A stretch of 25,955 nt of DNA from UBA2040 sp965660955. Its GTDB lineage: Bacteria > Bacteroidota > Bacteroidia > Flavobacteriales_D > Crocinitomicaceae. The notes beneath the pieces are model-generated. The model searched no databases, was not told the DNA's origin, and saw only the letters and a list, made by a program, of their open reading frames with translations. Shown here piece by piece: positions 1-8,223 of the stretch (position 1 is the first letter of the stretch; the number at the start of each line of letters is the position of its first letter). Position numbers and translations under genes: made by a program. Where the stretch lies: the NCBI GenBank assembly GCA_965660955.1, contig CBFIBY010000019.1:1-25955 (forward strand). Reading direction: 5' to 3'.

Positions 1-107
1 TTCATCAAGCTATCCATAAATGGAGTTTTTGCATTGAAAACTGCATCGGAACTGTCCTTTTTTCCAAGTCCCCAACCATCCAATATGATCAGTCCAAATT
101 TTTTCAT
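1..107 (-). CDS. gpmI: 2,3-bisphosphoglycerate-independent phosphoglycerate mutase, N-terminal fragment
   Basis: Partial gene running off the left edge; only the first 35 codons are present. The translation starts MKKFGLIILDGWGLG and continues with a DAVFNAKTPFMD segment. This is the N-terminus of cofactor-independent phosphoglycerate mutase (alkaline-phosphatase superfamily), which interconverts 3- and 2-phosphoglycerate in glycolysis and gluconeogenesis in the cytoplasm. The Asp of the LDGWG motif is a metal ligand in this family. The ATG (107-105) overlaps the TGA of the upstream histidine kinase (106-104) in an ATGA arrangement, so the two genes are probably translationally coupled. The identification rests on the N-terminus only, but this motif is distinctive. 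Confidence 0.88.
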   Translation of the reverse strand, partial: MKKFGLIILDGWGLGKKDSSDAVFNAKTPFMDSLM

Positions 108-1000
108 TCTTGTAATTTTACTTCAAAAATTGCTCCCTTCGGAGAGTTGTCTTTGTAGTGAATACTTCCATTATTGAGTTTAACAAACTCTTTGGAAATA
201 TATAACCCTAAACCTGTCCCTTTTTTAGTTCTCGTTTCTTCATTTCCTGAACGCATGAACTTCTCAAAAATATCCTTTTGCAAGTTTTTGGGAACTCCCG
301 GGCCATTATCAGCAACAGAGAAAACTACCTGACTCTCTTCTTTGAAGGATTTAACAACAATCTTCGCTTCTTCACCGGCATATTTCAGTGCGTTTTCAAT
401 CAGGTTGACAAAAATAGTTTCGACCATGGCAGAGTCGGCGGTTACAAATAGGTTTTCGCTAAGTTCAGAAGAAATATTTTGAATTCCATATACCTTTTTA
501 AAACGGTCGAGAATGGAAGATAGTAATTGACTCAGATTGAACTTTTCTTTGTTCAAGTATACGGTGTTGTGTTCAATTCGAGTCGCATTCAGAATATTGT
601 CAATCATGCTTTCTAATCGTACATTTTCGCTGATCGCTTTGTCCAGTAATTCGTTTCTTTTTTCAACATCAAAATCACGTTTTCGAATAGTTTGAAGAAA
701 TAGTTTATTGGCTGCTAAAGGAGTTTTAAGCTCATGTGTCACCGATAAAAGAAAGTTGCGTTGACGTTCGGAAAGTTTTAGTTCTCGCTTTATCGATTTT
801 CGAATTTGCCAAAGACCCAGAAGAATTATCAGAAAGAAAACCAATCCTTCGCCGAGGATCATTAATACCTTACGAGAAACGTCTTTGTCTTCAATAACAT
901 TGATTTGGGTGAGCTCGATTAAGTGATATGCCCACCATGAAAATTGCAACAGAACATATCCTCCTAACACGTAAAAGAATATGGCTGTATTTTTTTTCAT
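104..1000 (-). CDS. two-component sensor histidine kinase, small membrane type
   Basis: A 298-residue inner-membrane histidine kinase. Two transmembrane segments lie at about residues 6-27 and 46-66 with only a short loop between them, so there is no substantial periplasmic sensor domain. The HisKA dimerisation domain follows with its phosphoacceptor H89 in the motif SVTHELKTPL. The ATPase domain has the N box (N199, N203 in NLIENALKYA), G1 box DNGPG (231-235) and G2 box GTGLGL (261-266), so it looks catalytically intact. No response regulator is visible in the window. The gene starts only 6 bases after the stop of the PurF-type gene and its stop overlaps gpmI, so it sits in the middle of a metabolic operon. 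The signal it senses cannot be inferred from sequence. The general function is secure. Confidence 0.92.
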   Translation of the reverse strand: MKKNTAIFFYVLGGYVLLQFSWWAYHLIELTQINVIEDKDVSRKVLMILGEGLVFFLIILLGLWQIRKSIKRELKLSERQRNFLLSVTHELKTPLAANKLFLQTIRKRDFDVEKRNELLDKAISENVRLESMIDNILNATRIEHNTVYLNKEKFNLSQLLSSILDRFKKVYGIQNISSELSENLFVTADSAMVETIFVNLIENALKYAGEEAKIVVKSFKEESQVVFSVADNGPGVPKNLQKDIFEKFMRSGNEETRTKKGTGLGLYISKEFVKLNNGSIHYKDNSPKGAIFEVKLQE

Positions 1001-1006
1001 CTATTT

Positions 1007-2908
1007 TTAATAGGCACGTTCGTTCTTTCCTTCTTTCCAGTTGATAAACGCTTTGTTTACGACTTTGTTTCCGCCAGGTGTTGGATAGTCTCCTGTGAAA
1101 TACCAATCACCTAGATTTTTAGGACAAGCTTCGTGCAAATTTTCAATTGATTGGTAAATGATTTCAACTTTAGCTTTCACACTTTTTGGTGTCAAAAGCT
1201 CAGAGATTTTTTTAGAAATTTCATCGGCCGTAAAAGGCTTGTATATTTCTCTTACGTAGTTCTTAATTTGTTCTTTTGGTAAATGTTGCTGATCAACACA
1301 TTTTTTGTAAACATCCTCAATTACTTGCTCCTTCCCGTGGTCTTTCAATAAAGAAATGGCAGCATCGAAGGCAATAAAGTCACCCATCTTCGCCATGTCA
1401 ATTCCATAACAATCCGGATATCGAATTTGTGGTGCCGAAGAAACAACAACTATTTTTTTAGGATCTAATCGGTCAAGAATTCTTAAAATACTTTGTTTTA
1501 GCGTTGTCCCACGAACAATACTGTCATCAATAACCACGAGGTTATCTTTTCCGCGAACAACCGAACCGTAGGTAATGTCATAAACATGAGCAACCAAGTC
1601 ATCACGAGAATCATCTTGGGTAATGAATGTTCGAAGTTTTGCGTCTTTGATGGCAATTTTTTCTATTCGCGCTCTTCGGTATATTATTTCTTGAAGTTTT
1701 TCTGGGGTTACTTTGTCTCCGAGTTCAAGAATGGCTTTATACTTTTCATCATTTAAATAATCCTCCAAACCTTTTATCATCCCATAAAATGACACTTCAG
1801 CGGTATTTGGAATGAAAGAAAAAACGGAATTTTCAAGATCGTGGTCTATCGTTTTCAATATTTGCGGAACGATTTTATTTCCAAGCTCCTTACGCTCTTT
1901 GTATATATCAAAATCACTTCCTCTGGAGAAGTAGATACGCTCAAATGAACAACTTTTCCGCTCCGTAGGAACGTTAATTTCAGTTTCAGTTACATGACCA
2001 TTTTTCTTGATGATAAGGGCATGCCCTGGTTTCAATTCAGTTACTTGTTCTTCACGCAGATTAAAAGCCGTTTGGAGCACCGCTCTCTCAGAAGCAACAA
2101 CTGCAATTTCGTCGTCTTCGTACCAAGAAACCGGTCGAATCCCGGAAGGGTCACGTAATACAAATGCATCACCATGTCCAAGTAATCCAGCCATCGCATA
2201 ACCGCCATCCCAATCCTCCGAAGCTTTTTTCAGAATCCGTTCGATGTCAAGTTTCTCGGCTATTTTTTCATAGATCTCTTTGTTTGAGTAACCTTGAGGT
2301 TTCAACAGAGCGTACATTTCTTCATTTTCAACATCTAAGAAATGGCCAATCTTTTCTAGAACTGTAACTGTATCCGACATTTGCTTCGGATGCTGTCCTA
2401 ATTTGGTCAGTACATTAAAGAGTTCATCAACATTGGTTAAGTTGAAGTTGCCAGCCACAACAAGATTACGTGTGATCCAGTTATTTTGCCGTAAAAATGG
2501 GTGACAACTTTCTATCGAATTTCGACCAAAGGTACCGTACCGCAAATGTCCGAGGAATAACTCACCCGTAAAGCCAACGTTTCTTTTTAGATAATCAATG
2601 TTTTTTAAATCTTCAGGGTTGTTCAATTCGATATCGGAGAATTTTTGACCGACGTAATTAAATAAATCTGCGATGGGTTGTTTGGCAATGCTCCTGTGGC
2701 GCGAAATGTATCTTTCACCCGGTTCCATGTCGAATTTGATATTTGCGAGTCCGGCACCATCCTGTCCGCGGTTGTGTTGCTTCTCCATCAGAAGTTGCAT
2801 TTTATTTAAACCGTATAATGCTGTACCGTACTTTTTAAGATAAAAATCTAACGGTTTTTTTAGTCGCAAAACGGCAATTCCGCATTCGTGTTTTATGGCA
2901 TCGCTCAT
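1007..2908 (-). CDS. amidophosphoribosyltransferase-family protein, long variant
   Basis: A 633-residue protein of the PurF family, which makes 5-phosphoribosylamine from PRPP and glutamine in the first committed step of purine synthesis. The Ntn-type glutaminase nucleophile is C9, preceded by eight residues (MSDAIKHE) that would be removed as a propeptide. Other glutaminase motifs include HNRGQDGAG and GHLRYGTFG. The phosphoribosyltransferase loop VIDDSIVRGTT (about residues 458-470) is intact. It is well over 100 residues longer than typical PurF (about 470-510), with extra sequence in the transferase half and a long C-terminus. Bacteroidota often carry such a long homologue in addition to a canonical PurF, so I leave the symbol empty; the reaction is inferred, not proven. 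It is the first gene of an operon with the histidine kinase and gpmI. Confidence 0.85.
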   Translation of the reverse strand: MSDAIKHECGIAVLRLKKPLDFYLKKYGTALYGLNKMQLLMEKQHNRGQDGAGLANIKFDMEPGERYISRHRSIAKQPIADLFNYVGQKFSDIELNNPEDLKNIDYLKRNVGFTGELFLGHLRYGTFGRNSIESCHPFLRQNNWITRNLVVAGNFNLTNVDELFNVLTKLGQHPKQMSDTVTVLEKIGHFLDVENEEMYALLKPQGYSNKEIYEKIAEKLDIERILKKASEDWDGGYAMAGLLGHGDAFVLRDPSGIRPVSWYEDDEIAVVASERAVLQTAFNLREEQVTELKPGHALIIKKNGHVTETEINVPTERKSCSFERIYFSRGSDFDIYKERKELGNKIVPQILKTIDHDLENSVFSFIPNTAEVSFYGMIKGLEDYLNDEKYKAILELGDKVTPEKLQEIIYRRARIEKIAIKDAKLRTFITQDDSRDDLVAHVYDITYGSVVRGKDNLVVIDDSIVRGTTLKQSILRILDRLDPKKIVVVSSAPQIRYPDCYGIDMAKMGDFIAFDAAISLLKDHGKEQVIEDVYKKCVDQQHLPKEQIKNYVREIYKPFTADEISKKISELLTPKSVKAKVEIIYQSIENLHEACPKNLGDWYFTGDYPTPGGNKVVNKAFINWKEGKNERAY

Positions 2909-2936
2909 CGAATCAACTTCGTTTGTTTTAGTTCCG

Positions 2937-2944
2937 CAAAATTA
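2937..2944 (-). promoter_or_regulatory. candidate -7 box for the purF-like operon
   Basis: On the minus strand the sequence reads TAATTTTG, an exact match to the Bacteroidota -7 consensus TAnnTTTG, 28 bases before the ATG of the long amidophosphoribosyltransferase. No TTG lies at the usual 17-23 base spacing upstream, so the -33 half is weak. The implied leader is about 20-25 bases. Confidence 0.4.
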
Positions 2945-2974
2945 GTGATTAATTTCAAAGGAATACGCATAGTT

Positions 2975-2995
2975 TGTTCCAATAAAAAAGGAACA
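2975..2995. repeat. inverted repeat in divergent intergenic region
   Basis: TGTTCC (2975-2980) and GGAACA (2990-2995) form a perfect 6-base inverted repeat with a 9-base A-rich spacer. It lies between the divergent purF-like and T9SS cargo genes, upstream of both candidate promoters, so it could be an operator. An inverted repeat this short can also occur by chance. Confidence 0.25.
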
Positions 2996-3069
2996 TCAAA
3001 AAAGGCAACCCTTCCTTCGTTTTCGAGTTTTATATATACGCAGAGGTCAATAATAGCCTAGATATTGGG

Positions 3070-3100
3070 TTGAAATTTTCCTTAAAATAGCTTAAGTTTG
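3070..3100 (+). promoter_or_regulatory. candidate promoter of the T9SS cargo gene
   Basis: TTG (3070-3072), a 20-base spacer and TAAGTTTG (3093-3100) match the Bacteroidota promoter form TTG-N17-23-TAnnTTTG. The predicted transcription start falls at about 3105-3108, which is right at the GTG start codon at 3107. The mRNA would then have almost no leader. Confidence 0.5.
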
Positions 3101-3106
3101 TTTGAC

Positions 3107-6100
3107 GTGAAAAAGACTGTTCTTATCATGGGTATGCTTTTCGCCGTTATCACTGGGTTTTCTCAGTCGACGGAGAATGTATGGATGCATCCAAACAAAG
3201 GACAATGGAAAGATATCGTACTGCACAAAGTTGACCTAACAAATGGAGATCTTTTTCTGACGCGAAAAGGGATGACTTTCCATTTCAACAATGCGAGCGA
3301 GCTTTCTCATCACCATCAAGAAACATCACCTCCTGTTCATACACATGATCAGTTGCAGGGTCAGGTAATCCGCTATGAGTTTTTAGGTGCCGATTTTCAA
3401 GGTCAAACTGAAGACAGTCAACCCGCCAATTTTTATGAAAATTACTACATCGGGAATGATCCTTCGAAATGGAAAAGCATGATTTATCCTGTTCAGAACA
3501 CAAGATTAAATCAGTTTTTACCAGGTGTCGATATCTTATACGAAGGCGGGGAAGGAGAATTAAAATATTCTTTTGAAGTCGGACCGAATGTCGACCCTTC
3601 TATCATTCAAGCTGAAATTAGAGGAGCGGATAAATTAACTGTTCTTCAAAATGGGAAATTAAATATTGAACATCGTTTTGGACTGATTCACGAGAGTAAA
3701 CCTATAGCATGGCAAATGTTCGGAGATGTAAAACAATTTGTTGAAGTCGACTTTGTTTTGACTGGAAATATCTTGTCATACGCGGTTGGCGCGTACGATC
3801 CAAATTACCCTTTAATTATAGATCCAAGCTTAACATTTTCGACTTTCAGTGGTTCAACCGCCGATAACTGGGGATCCACAGCCACACCGGATGCTCAAGG
3901 AAATGTATTTGGAGGAGGAATTGTTTTTGGTCCTGGATTTCCAACAACTACAGGAGCATACGATGTGACATTCAATGGAACCTCGGTTGGTTCTCTAAAT
4001 TTCGATGTTGGAATCATGAAATTTGATGGTTCTGGGTCATCATTGCTGTATTCAACGTATTTGGGCGGTGCTCAGTCCAATGAATTCCCAAGTAGTATGA
4101 TTTGTGCACCCAATGGGGAGTTGTATGTTCTAGGGATGACAGGTTCTTCAGATTTTCCTGTACAAAATGGTTATGATATTTCCTTTAATGGTGGAATAGT
4201 TTTTACCCCTCAGGGAGGCTCGACTACCCTTCCAGGTTCAGATATTTTTGTTACACGTTTTAATCCAAATGGAACAGCGATTTTGTCATCAACCTTTGTA
4301 GGGGGAACAGGAAATGATGGTTACAATGGAGCAACGGCATTAAATTATAATTATGGTGATGGTTACAGAGGTGAAATCACTTTGGACACCCTTGGTAATG
4401 TCTATGTCGCTTCATCAACCACTTCATTAGATTTCCCAACCGCTGGGGCTGGAGGGCAAGTTATGCAGGGTACTCAAAGTGCGGTCGCTTTTAAAATGAA
4501 TCCAGCTTTGAATACAATGCAATGGTCGCGGTACATTAGCGGAAACAATACCGTTGCAGGATATTCTGTTCAAGTTGCGAGTAATGGTGATTTATATTTA
4601 GCAGGGGGCACTTCTTCAAGCAACATGTCTTTTGTTTCAGGACAAAGTTTATCCTATAACGGTGGAAGTAGTGATGGTTTTGTCATGCGTTTAAATCCTT
4701 TGACGGGTCAAACGATTAACGGAACGTATGTTGGAATGAACGAGTATGATCAAGTCTATTTTGTTCAAACTGATGTTCAAAATGAGCCATATGTTTTAGG
4801 GCAAACAGAAAGTAATTTCCCCATAACGACCGGTAAATATGGAAATGCCAATTCAGGTCAGTTTATTCGCAAGTTTACGAGTAATCTATCAACCACGTTA
4901 TGGACTACAATGATAGGTGCTGGTTCTGGACACGTTGAAATGTCTCCAACCGCGTTCTTGGTTTCTGATTGTTTCGACATTTATTTAGCTGGTTGGGGTG
5001 GACCTTTAAATGCCAATCCGCAACTTAGTCAAGCAGCATTTTCAACTGTCAATGGTTTTGCCGTGACCAGTGATGCGTATCAGCTCACTACCCTAGGTGA
5101 TAATTTTTACCTTGCTGTTCTTGGAGGTAATGCGATAAGCCTCAAATATGCAACNNNNNNNNNNCATGTGGACGGTGGGACAAGTCGTTTCGACAAAGGA
5201 GGACGTGTTTATCATGCCGTTTGTGGTTCTTGTGGTTCATCTACAACTGGGTTTACAACTACTCCGGGAGCATGGTCTCTAACGGACAATAGCACCAATT
5301 GTAATATGGCTGTTTTTAAGTTTGATTTGAGCATAATCGTGCCACTCGTAAATGTATTGGACCCACTGATTTGTCACCCAGATCCAGTTGTATTTCAGAA
5401 TTTGACGCTTTATGCAGATATGTTCTTTTGGGATTTCGGGGATGGCACTACTTCAACAGTTCAAAGTCCGACACATGTTTTTCCAGGACCAGGTTCGTAT
5501 ACAGTTACGTTGATTGCGTCTGACACGGCAGGATGTTATATAGCTGACACCTCAACGTACATTATCGATATTGGCGATTTTCAGGGTGGAATAGTCCAAC
5601 CAACAGATACAATATGCGTGGGAGGTTCCTATCAAATGCAGGCAACTGGAGGAGGTACTTATGCTTGGTCGCCAGCTCAATTCTTAGATGATTCGACCTC
5701 AGCAACACCTGTTGCCACAGTCAATGGAACGACAACTTTTACAGTTATAGTTTCTGATTCTTGCGGTGCAGATACCTTATCAGCTACTCTTCATGTCTGG
5801 AATGATAATCCAACTATATCAAACGATACGAGTCTATGCATTGGTGACAACGCTCCACTTTTCGTGACTGGTGGAGCCACATATAGTTGGTCACCAGCAA
5901 TCTATCTAAGTGATCCAAATAGCGCTAATCCAATATGTACGCCAGATTCTACAACGACGTATACTGTTACTATTACAACGGCTCAAAACTGTGTTTATCA
6001 AGAAACGGTTACTGTGACCGTGTTTTACAACCCGCCGGTTCCCGTTATTGACGATACCGTGGATGTTTGTATTTACACCTCTGAAACTATAAGCGTTTCA

Positions 6101-6988
6101 GGAGCGGATAGTTATTCGTGGAATCCAAGTCCGTTTATTACTCCTTTGAACGGTCCAGTTGTAAATGTTTCACCACTTACAAGTCAGTATTTCGTTTGCA
6201 ATTTCACAAATGCTTGCGGAACGCTTATGGACAGCATTTATGCTGATGTTCTAGTGCCGAACATAACAGGCCTAGGCGATACAATTATTTGTCCCGGTGG
6301 TTTTGCAATACTATCAGCAACAGGCGGAGTAAATTATGAATGGACACCTAACGTTAATTTGTTGAATACTGATGGTAGTTTCGTTCAAGTTCAACCAAAC
6401 GTAAATACAACATATAATGTTGTTGGTGAAGATATAAATGGATGTTTTGATACCTCCTCCGTATTGGTTCAATTGTTTCCAGCACCTTCTGTTGATACCG
6501 ATGTAAAAATATTTGCCGTGACTGGGGATATTGTTGAAATGACGGCAGTTGGAACACCTCCGGGTGGCAGTTATCAGTGGACTCCTGAAGAGTATTTGAC
6601 GTGCCCAACTTGCGCAATCACAGAAACAAGTCCAGATTCTGAATTCAGTTATCAAGTGACGTATACGGATTTGAATGGTTGTCAAGCGACCAATGGTGTT
6701 TTGATCGTTTATGATGCATTCATTTATATTCCAAATACTTTTACACCAGACGGTGATGCTTTCAACGGTATTTTTAGTGTCGTTCCAGTGAATGTGAAAC
6801 GTTTCAAATTGGATATTTATAACAGATGGGGGGAATTAATTCATGTCATGACGGAGTCGACTAACTTCTGGGACGGAACTTTCAAAGGCAAGAAATCACC
6901 AGACGGCGTGTATACGTGGAAAATCGTTTATCGCGACGAAAAGGATATTTCGCAGCAGCGAACAGGTCACATTACCTTGATTCGCTAA
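3107..6988 (+). CDS. T9SS type B exported multidomain protein (propeller-like, PKD, Ig-like repeats)
   Basis: About 1293 residues. I chose the GTG at 3107, giving the signal peptide MKKTVLIMGMLFAVITGFSQ; an upstream TTG at 3098 is in frame but lies inside the promoter box. Residues of roughly 25-245 resemble the DUF7948-like N-terminal domain of large Bacteroidota surface proteins. Next comes a region of SBBP-like beta-propeller repeats with motifs such as STYLGG and SSDFPV (about 245-700), then a PKD domain (about 745-825, WDFGDGTTS and GSYTVTLIASD), five Ig-like repeats of about 75 residues, and a type B (CHU_C-like) sorting domain from about 1205 (NTFTPDGD, YNRWGE, GVYTWKIVY). The protein should be exported across the outer membrane by T9SS and displayed or released; its ligand is unknown. 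Ten N at 5155-5164 interrupt it, with the frame consistent on both sides. It is monocistronic. Confidence 0.9.
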   Translation: MKKTVLIMGMLFAVITGFSQSTENVWMHPNKGQWKDIVLHKVDLTNGDLFLTRKGMTFHFNNASELSHHHQETSPPVHTHDQLQGQVIRYEFLGADFQGQTEDSQPANFYENYYIGNDPSKWKSMIYPVQNTRLNQFLPGVDILYEGGEGELKYSFEVGPNVDPSIIQAEIRGADKLTVLQNGKLNIEHRFGLIHESKPIAWQMFGDVKQFVEVDFVLTGNILSYAVGAYDPNYPLIIDPSLTFSTFSGSTADNWGSTATPDAQGNVFGGGIVFGPGFPTTTGAYDVTFNGTSVGSLNFDVGIMKFDGSGSSLLYSTYLGGAQSNEFPSSMICAPNGELYVLGMTGSSDFPVQNGYDISFNGGIVFTPQGGSTTLPGSDIFVTRFNPNGTAILSSTFVGGTGNDGYNGATALNYNYGDGYRGEITLDTLGNVYVASSTTSLDFPTAGAGGQVMQGTQSAVAFKMNPALNTMQWSRYISGNNTVAGYSVQVASNGDLYLAGGTSSSNMSFVSGQSLSYNGGSSDGFVMRLNPLTGQTINGTYVGMNEYDQVYFVQTDVQNEPYVLGQTESNFPITTGKYGNANSGQFIRKFTSNLSTTLWTTMIGAGSGHVEMSPTAFLVSDCFDIYLAGWGGPLNANPQLSQAAFSTVNGFAVTSDAYQLTTLGDNFYLAVLGGNAISLKYAXXXXHVDGGTSRFDKGGRVYHAVCGSCGSSTTGFTTTPGAWSLTDNSTNCNMAVFKFDLSIIVPLVNVLDPLICHPDPVVFQNLTLYADMFFWDFGDGTTSTVQSPTHVFPGPGSYTVTLIASDTAGCYIADTSTYIIDIGDFQGGIVQPTDTICVGGSYQMQATGGGTYAWSPAQFLDDSTSATPVATVNGTTTFTVIVSDSCGADTLSATLHVWNDNPTISNDTSLCIGDNAPLFVTGGATYSWSPAIYLSDPNSANPICTPDSTTTYTVTITTAQNCVYQETVTVTVFYNPPVPVIDDTVDVCIYTSETISVSGADSYSWNPSPFITPLNGPVVNVSPLTSQYFVCNFTNACGTLMDSIYADVLVPNITGLGDTIICPGGFAILSATGGVNYEWTPNVNLLNTDGSFVQVQPNVNTTYNVVGEDINGCFDTSSVLVQLFPAPSVDTDVKIFAVTGDIVEMTAVGTPPGGSYQWTPEEYLTCPTCAITETSPDSEFSYQVTYTDLNGCQATNGVLIVYDAFIYIPNTFTPDGDAFNGIFSVVPVNVKRFKLDIYNRWGELIHVMTESTNFWDGTFKGKKSPDGVYTWKIVYRDEKDISQQRTGHITLIR
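5155..5164. other. assembly gap (10 N) inside the T9SS cargo gene
   Basis: A run of exactly ten N, typical of a scaffolder placeholder whose length need not be real. The upstream frame ends at a codon beginning AC (Thr) and the downstream frame resumes with the segment HVDGGTSRFDK. Both are in one frame at a gap length of ten, so the true missing length should be one more than a multiple of three. Confidence 0.97.
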
Positions 6989-6989
6989 C

Positions 6990-7019
6990 AAAAAAGGGCC
7001 GAACTTTCGTCCAACCCTT
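6990..7019 (-). terminator. intrinsic terminator of the lipoprotein gene
   Basis: Read on the minus strand, 7019-6994 forms an 11-base-pair stem, including three G-U pairs, closed by a GAAA tetraloop and followed by six T (6995-6990, the first two overlapping the stem end). It lies 22 bases past the lipoprotein stop. On the plus strand the G-U pairs become C/A mismatches and no long T run follows, so it should act mainly on the minus strand. Confidence 0.75.
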
Positions 7020-7040
7020 ATTCGTAAACTTTAGATTTTT

Positions 7041-7499
7041 TTACTGCTTTAAGCAGTTCATCGTGCAGATATCTTGCAATCCGCCAGCCGATGCAGTATA
7101 GTTAATCGTTAATGCACTTCCACTAATTGATCCACTTCCTGTAAAATTAATACCGCTTGAAGTTTGGTCAAAAGTAATTGTACTTCCAGAAACTGTAGCC
7201 GTAATACTTACACCATAATCACCAAAATTATTGATAATGATAAAAGTATTTCCTGTGCTTGACTCAGCAATTGTCATATTAAAAGTCAAGTTACCAGAAT
7301 CACATGTTTCCGTTACCGAATAGGAACCGATGAATTTTTCACGAGGGTATACGCAAGATCCATCATCCGTTTTAGCTTTAGAATCGTAGTTTTCCGCGAT
7401 ACTGTCCGTACATCCTTCTTTTTTACACGAGGTGAATGTTCCAAACGTGAAAAGAACGCCAAGTACAAAGAGAGATTTAAAAATAATTTGCTTTTTCAT
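7041..7499 (-). CDS. small lipoprotein with a Cys-rich GCTD motif
   Basis: A 152-residue lipoprotein. The signal sequence begins MKKQIIFKSLFVLG and ends at a lipobox-like TFTSC, giving lipidation at C25. Just after it, residues 29-52 contain GCTD, AENYDS, TDDGSC and VYP, a short Cys- and Asp-rich motif seen in many Bacteroidota secreted or lipid-anchored proteins and possibly metal-binding. The remainder (about 53-152) is rich in Ser, Thr and Gly with alternating hydrophobic residues, consistent with a small beta barrel or lipocalin-like fold; I cannot assign a family. K and E residues follow the lipidated Cys, a weak resemblance to a surface-export signal. It lies 84 bases downstream of the dioxygenase on the same strand and has its own terminator. 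Confidence 0.75.
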   Translation of the reverse strand: MKKQIIFKSLFVLGVLFTFGTFTSCKKEGCTDSIAENYDSKAKTDDGSCVYPREKFIGSYSVTETCDSGNLTFNMTIAESSTGNTFIIINNFGDYGVSITATVSGSTITFDQTSSGINFTGSGSISGSALTINYTASAGGLQDICTMNCLKQ

Positions 7500-7583
7500 A
7501 AGATGATTTTGTTTATAATGAGATACTTAAATAGACTCTGAAAGTAAGAAAAAAAAATATAATCGATCCTTTTTGGAAGAGGT

Positions 7584-8108
7584 TTAGACAAATCGCTCGT
7601 CAATTTCCATAACGTGTCCGCAATTATCGCATGTTCGTAAATCTTCAGAAGCGTAAAATGATTTGAATCGTGAGAGAAAATCAACTTCAATATTTTCCAA
7701 GCCAAATTTATATTCGTGTAACTTATTGTTGCACTTATCGCAGAACCACATTAGACCATCGTTATAATTCGTGCCTTTTCGGACTTTTTCAATCACAAGG
7801 CCGACTGTATTTGCACCACGAATTGGTGAATGCGGAATATTTCCAGGCAATAAAAATATGTCGCCCTCCCTGATATGAACGTCTTTTACCTTGCCATTCT
7901 CCTGAATTTTAACCAGTATATCTCCTTCAATCTGGTAGAACAATTCTTCTGTCTCGTTGTAATGATAATCTTTACGCGCATTTGGGCCACCAACAATCAT
8001 AACGATGAAATCACCGGCTTCAACATACAAGTTTTTATTGCTAATCGGCGGTTTTAATAAATCTCTATTTTCATCAATCCATTTCTGAAGGTTAAAAGGA
8101 GCAAGCAT
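7584..8108 (-). CDS. nbaC: 3-hydroxyanthranilate 3,4-dioxygenase
   Basis: A 174-residue single-domain cupin dioxygenase. It opens the ring of 3-hydroxyanthranilate to 2-amino-3-carboxymuconate semialdehyde in the kynurenine route of tryptophan breakdown, which can lead to quinolinate and NAD. The Fe(II) ligands are visible as H49, E55 and H93 (motifs DYHYNETEE and NIPHSPIR), with R45 and R97 placed to bind substrate. C-terminal pairs C123/C126 and C160/C163 form the second, rubredoxin-like iron site found in bacterial enzymes. Length and motifs match the family closely. No kynureninase or kynurenine monooxygenase gene is in the window. The divergent SDR-like gene starts 115 bases away and may share its regulation. 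The symbol follows the bacterial name; the assignment is strong. Confidence 0.93.
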   Translation of the reverse strand: MLAPFNLQKWIDENRDLLKPPISNKNLYVEAGDFIVMIVGGPNARKDYHYNETEELFYQIEGDILVKIQENGKVKDVHIREGDIFLLPGNIPHSPIRGANTVGLVIEKVRKGTNYNDGLMWFCDKCNNKLHEYKFGLENIEVDFLSRFKSFYASEDLRTCDNCGHVMEIDERFV

Positions 8109-8223
8109 AGTTATCTTTTTTCTTTAAAGTTAAAAATTCTTCAAAGTTCAGCGAACAAAGGCCTTTATTTCTTTGAAGAAAAGTTTCTTTTTTACTTAAC
8201 TTCACAACCTGAAATTGCAGAAT

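Noticed and set aside
3098..3106. TTG start for the T9SS cargo gene
   Set aside because: It overlaps the candidate -7 box TAAGTTTG and would place FD before the KK of the signal peptide; the GTG at 3107 gives a standard signal sequence.
6314..6685. 123-residue open frame on the minus strand
   Set aside because: It is antisense to the Ig-like repeats of the T9SS cargo gene, has a biased composition and shows no recognisable motif, so it is a shadow frame.
7496..7705. 69-residue minus-strand frame between dioxygenase and lipoprotein genes
   Set aside because: It overlaps the end of the dioxygenase in another frame and has no family features. The rest of the 84-base gap shows no convincing hairpin or promoter.
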